From an uncultured Clostridia bacterium (lineage in GTDB: Bacteria > Bacillota > Clostridia > Oscillospirales > Acutalibacteraceae), in contig CALAEV010000030.1 of assembly GCA_937892525.1 (NCBI GenBank), positions 1 through 37,849 of the forward strand: 37,849 bases of DNA. The letters run 5' to 3'. The notes beneath the pieces are model-generated. The model was not told the origin of the DNA. It did no database searches and saw only the letters and a program-made list of their open reading frames with translations. Shown here piece by piece: positions 7,073-13,841 of the stretch. Numbering within the stretch: position 1 is the first letter of the stretch; each line of letters begins with the position of its first letter. The position numbers and the translations under genes are program-made.

Positions 7073-8317
7073 TTATTCAATAATTTCAACAACTTCAAAT
7101 AATTTGTTTAATTGAGTGCAATATCCTTCACTATTTTTGGCATCCATTGTTGGAAAAACATAATTACATATTTTTTGCATGTTATAAAAATCACCCTTTT
7201 CAAAGTATTCCAAAAAGTTTTCTTTAACGGAAAAATATTTTATTCCAATTACTTTATTTTCTTTTAAAATAGATTCATTGATTATGTATTCAAGTAATAA
7301 TTGTGGAAGAATATATTCTTTCTTAAATTTTGCCTCATCTTCTTTTTCATAATCTATATAAGTAGAACAAACCAACACTAATGGTAGATTAATCAAAAAT
7401 TTTTCGATGCAAGTTTCATATATACCAGCAAAATAATCAAAAAACAAACTCGTTAAATCCAATATTTTGTGCTTTCCTAGATTTTCATGATAAATTAATC
7501 TTGCTATTGCTAAATTAGTTATATTTTCATTCAATTCAGTCGCACAAATCTCTGATGAACTACCTAAATACAAGCATGGAAGTCCTGGAAAACTATATCT
7601 TTGGGTAGAAACGATATATCGACTTTCAAACGGAATATGAAACATTTCTTGTTTACTATATTTCTTATTTTTCTTTTTCCTACCCCGATATAATACGCTG
7701 TTGTTGGACATATCTTTTATAAATACCTCAATATCTATGCATGCCAATAAAGCTTCTTTGAAAATTTCGTAAGCTAAATTATGTCTTCCACAACAATATT
7801 CACTCAGTATGATATTAATATATTTATTGAATCTATTAACTCTGTTTAAAATATAATCATCCACATTACATAATATTAGTGTTTGAATATAATCCGTGAG
7901 AACCTTGTCTATAAAACTAGTATAATCTTTTTTACTATCAGTATGTAATGTTGTTCTCTTATAGAAATTCGACATTATTTTTATAAGGTTTTGAGATGAA
8001 AGGTTGTTTTTACTTTCTATAATTTCTTTTGTATTATTTTCAAACGATGGCACTACTTCATTTTTCTTCGGTACAATTTCTAAAGTCATCCCATATACAT
8101 CCAAAATTTGAGTTAACATTTTTAACGTAGGTTGCATTGAAAAGTTTTCTATTCTTGCAATTGTTGTGTGTGAAACATCAATCTGCTTTGCAAGCTGATT
8201 CTGTGTCATCCCTTTTCTATTACGTAATTTCATAAGTTGTAATATTAAGTAACTAGAGTCACCTCTGCCGACTCCACCTATATCCTTGGGCATTATTAAG
8301 CTATCAATAGTTTTCAT
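7073..8317 (-). CDS. Single-chain XRE-RES protein (putative NAD+-targeting toxin with own DNA-binding domain)
   Basis: This 414-residue protein joins an XRE helix-turn-helix (about residues 25-82; MTQNQLAKQIDVSHTTIARIE) to a C-terminal RES domain (about 206-400). RES signs are LYRGR (209-213), MFHIPFESR, STQRYSFPGLPCLYLGSS (237-254) and ATEL (259-262), supplying the conserved arginine, tyrosine and glutamate. A serine in VCSTY (316-320) may complete the site. RES toxins phosphorolyse or hydrolyse NAD+. In the usual modules the Xre antitoxin is a separate protein with a ParS/MbcA-type region, which is absent here. GGAGGT precedes the ATG, and the gene follows the 94-residue gene by 13 bases. 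The middle 90-200 region is unrecognised. Whether the HTH region inhibits the RES domain in cis is inference. Confidence 0.82.
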   Translation of the reverse strand: MKTIDSLIMPKDIGGVGRGDSSYLILQLMKLRNRKGMTQNQLAKQIDVSHTTIARIENFSMQPTLKMLTQILDVYGMTLEIVPKKNEVVPSFENNTKEIIESKNNLSSQNLIKIMSNFYKRTTLHTDSKKDYTSFIDKVLTDYIQTLILCNVDDYILNRVNRFNKYINIILSEYCCGRHNLAYEIFKEALLACIDIEVFIKDMSNNSVLYRGRKKKNKKYSKQEMFHIPFESRYIVSTQRYSFPGLPCLYLGSSSEICATELNENITNLAIARLIYHENLGKHKILDLTSLFFDYFAGIYETCIEKFLINLPLVLVCSTYIDYEKEDEAKFKKEYILPQLLLEYIINESILKENKVIGIKYFSVKENFLEYFEKGDFYNMQKICNYVFPTMDAKNSEGYCTQLNKLFEVVEIIE

Positions 8318-8330
8318 TTCACTTACCTCC

Positions 8331-8615
8331 TTACTTATTATTGTTCAGTTGAAATGTTAAAACTTCAACGATAAGTATAAGATTGCCAATATCTATAAAT
8401 GATATGTACACATCAGCACCTTCTGGGATATCAGGGTCCGTAACTTCAAAATGAAATATATTGTCACTCGGAAAAACAAATGCACCGATACATTCGCGCC
8501 CATAAGTTTTTAAAACTTTCAATTTATTAACAAGAGGTTTCACTAATCCCTGAGGTACTTTGGGGCGAAAAAAATCTTCTAATGATTGACCTGTAATTGT
8601 TACTATTTCCATCAT
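8331..8615 (-). CDS. 94-residue protein upstream of XRE-RES, possible antitoxin or accessory
   Basis: A small acidic protein with no membrane segment and no family I recognise. It contains an amphipathic stretch (SLEDFFRPKV...LVNKLKVLK) and ends in a hydrophobic run (IDIGNLILIVEVLTF). The start is the ATG at 8615, because GGAGG (8625-8629) lies nine bases upstream. A longer open frame to 8684 would run through the operator and promoter region and is rejected. It is the first gene of the XRE-RES operon, behind two palindromic operators. Position suggests antitoxin or immunity partner of the RES protein, but nothing in the sequence proves this. Confidence 0.75.
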   Translation of the reverse strand: MMEIVTITGQSLEDFFRPKVPQGLVKPLVNKLKVLKTYGRECIGAFVFPSDNIFHFEVTDPDIPEGADVYISFIDIGNLILIVEVLTFQLNNNK

Positions 8616-8645
8616 AACTAAATTCCTCCAGACATTCCGCTTGTT

Positions 8646-8663
8646 TTGTTCATATACTAACAA
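8646..8663. promoter_or_regulatory. Operator half of pair, imperfect palindrome
   Basis: TTGTTCATATACTAACAA matches the perfect palindrome at 8677-8694 except for two bases in its right arm. It overlaps a likely minus-strand -10 (TAGTAT). The centres of the two sites are 31 bases apart, about three helical turns, so bound dimers would lie on the same face of the DNA. Confidence 0.65.
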
Positions 8664-8676
8664 AATCGTTCTCGTA

Positions 8677-8694
8677 TTGTTCATATATGAACAA
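8677..8694. promoter_or_regulatory. Operator of the XRE-RES module, perfect 18-bp palindrome
   Basis: TTGTTCATATATGAACAA is perfectly palindromic and overlaps a likely minus-strand -35 (TGAACA), 18 bases from the -10 TAGTAT. Together with the site at 8646-8663 it would allow autorepression by the XRE domain encoded two genes downstream. Confidence 0.7.
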
Positions 8695-8953
8695 CCAAGA
8701 CAAGTATATATTATTTGGATAAATATGTCAACAGATATTTGATGAAATCCTCAAATCTTATTATGAATTCTTTTTTGTTATAGTAAATATAAAAATGAAT
8801 GCGAATAAGTTTAATGTTAATACGGTTTTCAATAAAAAGAGCATTCGCAACTATACATAATAGACATAGGCTATATTAAATAATTCAAAACTTCAATGAG
8901 AAACAAAAAAATTTTAATGATTAATTAATAGTATTACTCACCTTAATACAAAA
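8695..8953. other. AT-rich spacer without a recognisable gene
   Basis: About 260 bases upstream of the XRE-RES operators, frame-broken on both strands. I see no promoter, repeat or RNA structure that I would defend. Confidence 0.5.
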
Positions 8954-8984
8954 GGTGTAACACCGATTAAATCGGTGTTACACC
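8954..8984. terminator. Hairpin terminator after the ParB-like fragment
   Basis: A perfect 14-bp stem GGTGTAACACCGAT/ATCGGTGTTACACC (8954-8967 with 8971-8984) has a three-base loop. On the minus strand it is followed by a short T-run. It sits 10 bases past the stop of the fragment at 8995-9183. Confidence 0.65.
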
Positions 8985-8994
8985 CTAAAAATAA

Positions 8995-9183
8995 TTATGC
9001 TATATTTTTATTCTTCATTTTTAAATTCTCCTTATATTCCTTCTGTTTTAACCATTCTGCAAATTCTTTCTGCACTTGCTCATCTTTCCATTCTGCTAAA
9101 GTATCAGGCCATAATGCACGAGCAATTGCTTCAAGCTTTAACTTGTAAGCAAACACCTTTTCTGACGGTAGAATATGCTCCCT
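8995..9183 (-). pseudogene. ParB-like protein fragment, C-terminal part only
   Basis: The minus-strand frame encodes ILPSEKVFAYKLKLEA, which resembles the LPSEKAFAYKMKLEA motif of ParB/Spo0J-like proteins in clostridial plasmids and integrative elements. A charged tail (LAEWKDEQVQKEFAEWLKQKE) follows, then a TAA at 8995-8997. Everything upstream of the motif is missing: the frame runs directly into the hairpin at 9183-9226, and there is no start codon. The ParB assignment rests on one motif. It is a relic of a mobile element. Confidence 0.5.
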
Positions 9184-9226
9184 AGCAAAAAAGTAGTCAA
9201 CAGAAATGCTGACTACTTTTTTGCTA
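9183..9226. terminator. Strong bidirectional terminator behind TnpV
   Basis: A perfect 17-bp stem TAGCAAAAAAGTAGTCA/TGACTACTTTTTTGCTA (9183-9199 with 9210-9226) has a 10-base loop and T-runs in either reading direction. It lies 20 bases beyond the TnpV stop and abuts the broken end of the ParB-like fragment. Confidence 0.75.
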
Positions 9227-9246
9227 ATTGTTATATCATAGATTGT

Positions 9247-9609
9247 TTAGTTGTATATTAGTTCTGTTATAACAATCTCTCTCGCTCTTGCCTCAATGTT
9301 TTGCATACAGCATATCCATTCCATCTGATTTTCTTCTTTTAACTGTTCGGTTACGCCCTCTATTTCTTTCATTTTTTCTACAAGAATATCAAACATTTGC
9401 TGTGCCTGCTTTTCCTTTTCAGAACAGTATTGATACAGTTTGCCCTCGGCAAGTAGGGTTGCAAACACAATTTTTTTGTGGTTAAGAAGATAATCCTTAT
9501 GCAACACACCCCATTTGCCAAGAGTAATATTTGCTTCTTCGGGCGGGAGAATGAGGTTAGGAATGAGATAATCGCCAACTCGTCTATAAGAAACATTATT
9601 AGTTTTCAT
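9247..9609 (-). CDS. TnpV-family transposon accessory protein
   Basis: The 120-residue protein is a full-length TnpV: YRRVGDYLIPNLILPPEE at the start, LGKWGVLHKDYLL, the EGVTEQLKEENQMEW block and a terminal ELIYN. The family is encoded by Tn4451-like and other clostridial mobile elements, and its biochemical role is unknown. The ATG at 9609 follows AAAGGAC. No transposase or serine recombinase is present beside it, so the gene is an orphan. In the 150 bases upstream the minus strand keeps a frame open through the start region (HKGFTQDISNTGFKHS...), which may be the tail of a former neighbour or chance. Confidence 0.85.
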   Translation of the reverse strand: MKTNNVSYRRVGDYLIPNLILPPEEANITLGKWGVLHKDYLLNHKKIVFATLLAEGKLYQYCSEKEKQAQQMFDILVEKMKEIEGVTEQLKEENQMEWICCMQNIEARAREIVITELIYN

Positions 9610-9737
9610 AGTATTTGTCCTTTCTTTTTACTCTGTTTAAGCAAGGTAGGGAGCGTAGAATACTATGTTTGAAGCCGGTATTACTTATATCTTGAGTAAA
9701 TCCCTTATGAACACTCGCACCAAAAATTCAAGAATAG

Positions 9738-9759
9738 AGGGATACCGTCTGGTATCCCT
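9738..9759. terminator. Hairpin terminator beyond the ZIP gene
   Basis: A perfect 9-bp stem AGGGATACC/GGTATCCCT (9738-9746 with 9751-9759) has a GTCT loop. It lies five bases past the ZIP stop codon. The following T-run is stronger on the plus strand than on the minus strand. Confidence 0.6.
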
Positions 9760-9764
9760 TATTT

Positions 9765-10565
9765 TTATCCCAACATAACATCTAATAGCATCATAGTAGC
9801 AAAGCCTGAAACAATTCCCATTGTTGCGAAATATGGTTGTATTTTCTGATTTTTTTGACATTCAGGTATAAGTTCGTGTACTGCAACTAAAATCATAGCA
9901 CCTGCAGCAAAGGAAAGAGCGTAGGGGAGAATGGTTTCAACATATACTGTTAACAGAGCACCAATTACACCAGCAACTGGCTCAACCATACCTGATGCCT
10001 GACCGTATAAAAAGCTCTTTTTTCTTGAATATCCTTCGCGTCTTAAAGGTACTGAAACTGCTGCACCTTCGGGGAAATTCTGTAAGCCAATACCAACGGC
10101 TACCGATATTGCACCCATAAGATTTTCAGTAGAAAAATTGTTTTGAAGTGCGCCGAATGCAACGCCGACTGCTAATCCTTCAGGTATATTATGGAGTGTT
10201 ATTGAAAGAATTAGCATAATTATTCGTTGGAGTTTTTCGTTAGGTTGAGATTTTGGATTGTTGGCCCTATTTCTCGCAAATGTAACTATTTTATCAGACG
10301 CCCACATAAATGTTGCACCAAAAAGAAATCCAACAGTTACAACAAAATATGCAGGAGTATTCAATATGGATTCTGCACGCTCAATGGCAGGCTGCAATAA
10401 AGACCAAAAACTTGCCGCAATCATAACACCTGACGCAAACCCAAGCATAATATTTAGTAATTTCTTATTAGTAGATTTGAATAAAACTACCGTGGCAGCA
10501 CCTAATGCAGTTACAAACCAGGTGCCAAGCGTTGCTACAAGCGCCATAATGACAAAAGTATTCAT
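9765..10565 (-). CDS. ZIP-family divalent metal transporter (GufA/ZupT-like)
   Basis: This 266-residue membrane protein has about eight hydrophobic segments. The ZIP metal-site motifs are present in the expected order: HNIPEG (125-130), NFPEG (163-167) and VHELIPE (229-235). ZIP proteins bring zinc, and often iron or manganese, into the cytoplasm. The GufA-like branch is suggested by the LQNFPEG variant. The ATG at 10565 is chosen because AGGAGGTG lies just upstream (10570-10577). A longer frame to 10613 lacks a ribosome binding site. The gene stands alone, back-to-back with dinB. No Fur or Zur box was recognised upstream. Confidence 0.92.
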   Translation of the reverse strand: MNTFVIMALVATLGTWFVTALGAATVVLFKSTNKKLLNIMLGFASGVMIAASFWSLLQPAIERAESILNTPAYFVVTVGFLFGATFMWASDKIVTFARNRANNPKSQPNEKLQRIIMLILSITLHNIPEGLAVGVAFGALQNNFSTENLMGAISVAVGIGLQNFPEGAAVSVPLRREGYSRKKSFLYGQASGMVEPVAGVIGALLTVYVETILPYALSFAAGAMILVAVHELIPECQKNQKIQPYFATMGIVSGFATMMLLDVMLG

Positions 10566-10638
10566 ATAGCACCTCCTGTATTCATTATATTTTCTGAATA
10601 ACAAGAGGTGCATATTTTATGGTAATTCTTATTTTGTG

Positions 10639-10667
10639 TTGACAACAGAACAAATGTTCGATATAAT
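10639..10667 (+). promoter_or_regulatory. dinB promoter, near-perfect sigma-A consensus
   Basis: TTGACA (10639-10644), a 17-base spacer and TATAAT (10662-10667). The LexA box fills the spacer, so binding of the repressor would exclude RNA polymerase. Confidence 0.85.
10647..10660. promoter_or_regulatory. LexA (SOS) box of dinB
   Basis: AGAACAAATGTTCG matches the Gram-positive LexA consensus CGAACNNNNGTTCG except at the first base. Both GAAC and GTTC half-sites are intact. Confidence 0.85.
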
Positions 10668-10696
10668 TGTTTCATAAAATAACAAAGGGGATTTTT

Positions 10697-11932
10697 ATGA
10701 AAAGAATTATTCTGCATTGTGATTTGAATAACTTTTACGCATCTGTTGAATGTGTTAAAAACCCCAAGTTAAAGGGCAAATGTGTTGCAGTTTGCGGTAG
10801 TGAAGATGACCGCCACGGAATAGTCCTCGCAAAATCTCAACCTGCGAAAATACTTGGTGTAAAAACCGGCGATACTATAATTGAAGCAAGGCGAAAATGC
10901 GGTAATCTTATAGTTGTACGACCTGATTTTGACGCCTATTATGATTATTCTGAAAAGGTAAAAAGTATTTATTCAAGATATACCGATTTAATTGAGCCAT
11001 TTGGAATGGATGAGTGTTGGCTTGATGTAAGCGGTAGTGTAAATCTTTTTGGCGATGGATTTACTATTGCCGAAGAAATCAGAAACAGCGTTAGAGAAGA
11101 AACAGGTCTTACAATATCAGTTGGTGTTTCTTTTAACAAGGTTTTCGCAAAACTTGGTAGTGATATGAAAAAACCTGATGCTACAACCGTGATTTCAAAA
11201 GAGAACTATAAAGAAAAAGTATGGTGTCTTAATGCAAATGAAATGATTTTTGTAGGCAGAAGAACATTCAAAACTTTGCAGAAATATGGAATAATTACTA
11301 TTGGAGATATAGCTTGTACTCAACCTGAATTTATGAAGAAAATACTTGGTAAAAATGGGTTTGATTTGTGGGCTTATGCAAATGGGTTGGATTTTTCACC
11401 TGTTTCACATATTGACAGTAAACCTATTCCACAAAGCATAAGCAGGGGAATAACCTGTATGGAAAGTCTATTGTCTGTATATGAGGCAGAAAGAGTAGTT
11501 GCAGAGCTATCTGTAAAAGTTTCTAAAAATCTGCGAAGAGAACACTTACTTGCAACAGGTGTTCAATTGGCAATAAAAGAGGATGATTTAACAGTTCAAC
11601 AGTACTCAGATAACCTTGAATTTCCTACACATAACGCAAAAGAAATATATGAAATTTCACAAAAACTTTTATTTCAAAAACATATATGGAAACGAAATAT
11701 TCGTGCCTTAACCGTAAGAACTTATAATCTTGTGAAAGAAGAAAATTATCAACAACTTCATATTGATTTTGATATAGATACTCACGAAAAGATATGCGTT
11801 ATTGATAATACGCTTAATGGAATACGTAACAAAATAGGTAACCAAAAGATATTTAATGGTTGTCGTCTTTATGGTACAAAAATGCCGGTAAGTAAATCTG
11901 AACATTCATCTTTACCACCGGCAGGCCTTTAA
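10697..11932 (+). CDS. dinB: DNA polymerase IV (Y-family translesion polymerase)
   Basis: The 411-residue protein has the Y-family catalytic acidic residues: D9 in HCDLNNFYASVE, and D105/E106 in GMDECWLDVSGS. The palm, fingers, thumb (with a helix-hairpin-helix near FKTLQKYGIITIGDIA) and little-finger regions follow in normal order and length. Pol IV copies past damaged template bases with low fidelity. The ATG at 10697 follows AAAGGGG. An in-frame TTG at 10667 lies inside the -10 and is rejected. A LexA box in the promoter makes SOS control very likely. It converges with the ABC-F gene only nine bases beyond its stop, with no clear terminator between them. Confidence 0.95.
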   Translation: MKRIILHCDLNNFYASVECVKNPKLKGKCVAVCGSEDDRHGIVLAKSQPAKILGVKTGDTIIEARRKCGNLIVVRPDFDAYYDYSEKVKSIYSRYTDLIEPFGMDECWLDVSGSVNLFGDGFTIAEEIRNSVREETGLTISVGVSFNKVFAKLGSDMKKPDATTVISKENYKEKVWCLNANEMIFVGRRTFKTLQKYGIITIGDIACTQPEFMKKILGKNGFDLWAYANGLDFSPVSHIDSKPIPQSISRGITCMESLLSVYEAERVVAELSVKVSKNLRREHLLATGVQLAIKEDDLTVQQYSDNLEFPTHNAKEIYEISQKLLFQKHIWKRNIRALTVRTYNLVKEENYQQLHIDFDIDTHEKICVIDNTLNGIRNKIGNQKIFNGCRLYGTKMPVSKSEHSSLPPAGL

Positions 11933-11941
11933 TATGAATAT

Positions 11942-13831
11942 TTATGCTAACTCAAGCCATAATGTTTCGAGTTCCTCAAGTGATTCTTCTTTTGTCTTAA
12001 TTTCTTCAAGGATTTCAGAAAGTTTAGTATAATCACTTGAAATATCAGGGTCGTTACAAAGTTCTTTCAAATTGTTAATTTCAGTTTGAAGTGCTGACAT
12101 TTCTTTTTCAATATTCATAAGTTTAGCACGACGTTTTCTATCTTCTGCTTTATTTTTTCGCGACTCGTCATAAGCTTTAGCTGAGTCGCTTTTTTCTTTT
12201 ATAACAGAAACTTTTTCTTCATCAATTACCGAATGTTCCTTATAGTAATCATAATTACCATTGTAAACAATGATTTCCTGTGGTTTCATTTCAATAATTT
12301 TAGTGGGGACAGAGTTAAGTAAATATCTATCGTGCGTAACCATGATTATAGTACCTTCATACTGACTTAAAGCTAAGTCTAACGCCTCTTTTGCCTTATA
12401 GTCAAGGTGATTTGTAGGCTCGTCTAAAACAAGCACATTCGAGCGTTCAAAGGTAATTATACACAACACAACTTTAGCTCTATTAGCACCACTCATTTCA
12501 CGAATGCGTTTGAATACATCTTCATCTTCAATAAGAAAACGAGCAAGCATACTACGGATTTCATATTCAGTTTTAGTAGGAAATTTACGATGAACTGCTT
12601 CAAGTACGGTCATATTAAGGTCAAGCGATGACAACTCTTGGTCAAAGTAAGAAATTTTTACATTTCCACCCCAACGCACAACACCCTCATAAGTCATCTT
12701 TTTGAGAATTGCTTTAAGTAATGAAGATTTACCAACACCGTTTTTACCTACAAAAGCCACTTTTTCGCCACGGCTGACTTCAAGATTAAAGTTTTCGAAA
12801 AGAGTCCTTTTATCTATCCCACTTCCAACATTGATTTTTAAATTTTTACATTCAAGAATAGTTTTGTGTGGTTCAATATCAAAAGGAAAAGAAATGTGTA
12901 AATCCTTAGCTTTTGGATTTGGTTTAGCGGCTAATTCCATTTTTTCAAGTGCTTTAACGCGAGAACCAACGCTATTTATACTGCTGGATTTTGCAAGATT
13001 TTTACGAACATAATCGCGTAACTGTTCAATTTCGTTTTGTTGCTTTTCGTATTCCTTTGTAAGCGTCTTAATTCTTTCTTCTTTTTGCTTTAAGAATGAA
13101 GAGTATCCACCTTTATAGCGCACTAATTCACCATTTTCGATTTCACATATATCAGAAGCGACAGAATTTAGAAAATATCTGTCATGAGAAACAATAATAA
13201 CTGCACCTTTGTATGATTCGAGATAGTTTTCAAGCCAGTTTAACATACTGAAATCAAGATGGTTTGTGGGCTCGTCCAGAATAAGTAAATCAGGGTTTTC
13301 AACAAGGATTTTTGCAAGCGCAAATCGTGTTTTTTCTCCACCAGAAAGCACAGAAATACTACCATCTAGATTAAATTCGCCAAAGCCCATACCATTGAGT
13401 ACTGTGTTGATTCGAACTTCTGCATTATAACCATCACAAGCATCATATATGTTTGTAAGTCGTTCGTACTCAATTGAAAGTGAAGCGTATTCATCAGTAT
13501 TTGCAACTGACATTTTCTTTGATATTTCTTCAAGTTGTCTTCTTGTATTAAAGGCAAGTTTCAAAGCGTTTTGAATTTCTTCGCGAAGTGTGTTTGAGGT
13601 GTCAAGTGCCTCGTTTTGTCTTAAATAACCAATACGGATATTTGGTTTAGTTGCAAGCATACCTTCATCATATTCAAGTGAGCCAGAAATAATATTGAGC
13701 AGAGTAGTTTTACCCACGCCGTTAATCCCTAAAAGTCCTATACGGTCCTTTTCATTAATGGTTAGGTTTACATTTTTTAATATGCTTTTGTCAAGAAAAC
13801 TTTTGTTGATGTTCTGTAAAGTAATAAGCAT
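11942..13831 (-). CDS. ABC-F family ATPase (ribosome-associated type), NBD2 signature altered
   Basis: This 629-residue soluble protein has two ABC domains and no membrane segments, the ABC-F plan. NBD1 has GINGVGKT (35-42), LSGGE (162-166) and LILDEPTNHLD. The inter-domain linker is about 245-310, and NBD2 has GKNGVGKS (362-369) and LVLDEPTNHLD (467-477). A C-terminal coiled coil covers about 535-629. ABC-F proteins act on the ribosome, resolving stalls or giving antibiotic resistance. The YdiF/Uup-like subgroup is plausible from the coiled-coil tail. NBD2 has MSGAN (446-450) where LSGGE or MSGGE is expected, losing a signature glycine and glutamate. The start is 10 bases after the MATE gene, so the two form an operon. 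Confidence 0.9.
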   Translation of the reverse strand: MLITLQNINKSFLDKSILKNVNLTINEKDRIGLLGINGVGKTTLLNIISGSLEYDEGMLATKPNIRIGYLRQNEALDTSNTLREEIQNALKLAFNTRRQLEEISKKMSVANTDEYASLSIEYERLTNIYDACDGYNAEVRINTVLNGMGFGEFNLDGSISVLSGGEKTRFALAKILVENPDLLILDEPTNHLDFSMLNWLENYLESYKGAVIIVSHDRYFLNSVASDICEIENGELVRYKGGYSSFLKQKEERIKTLTKEYEKQQNEIEQLRDYVRKNLAKSSSINSVGSRVKALEKMELAAKPNPKAKDLHISFPFDIEPHKTILECKNLKINVGSGIDKRTLFENFNLEVSRGEKVAFVGKNGVGKSSLLKAILKKMTYEGVVRWGGNVKISYFDQELSSLDLNMTVLEAVHRKFPTKTEYEIRSMLARFLIEDEDVFKRIREMSGANRAKVVLCIITFERSNVLVLDEPTNHLDYKAKEALDLALSQYEGTIIMVTHDRYLLNSVPTKIIEMKPQEIIVYNGNYDYYKEHSVIDEEKVSVIKEKSDSAKAYDESRKNKAEDRKRRAKLMNIEKEMSALQTEINNLKELCNDPDISSDYTKLSEILEEIKTKEESLEELETLWLELA

Positions 13832-13841
13832 AAATTTTACC

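Noticed and set aside
8616..8684. N-terminal extension of the 94-residue protein to 8684
   Set aside because: It would translate the promoter and operator region. The ATG at 8615 has a good GGAGG site.
6448..9609. Composite transposon with TnpV genes as direct ends
   Set aside because: The two genes differ too much in sequence (about one third of residues), one is broken, and no flanking transposases or terminal repeats were found.
10667..10696. Earlier TTG start for dinB, adding ten residues
   Set aside because: The codon lies within the -10 element of the promoter. ATG 10697 has AAAGGGG at proper distance.
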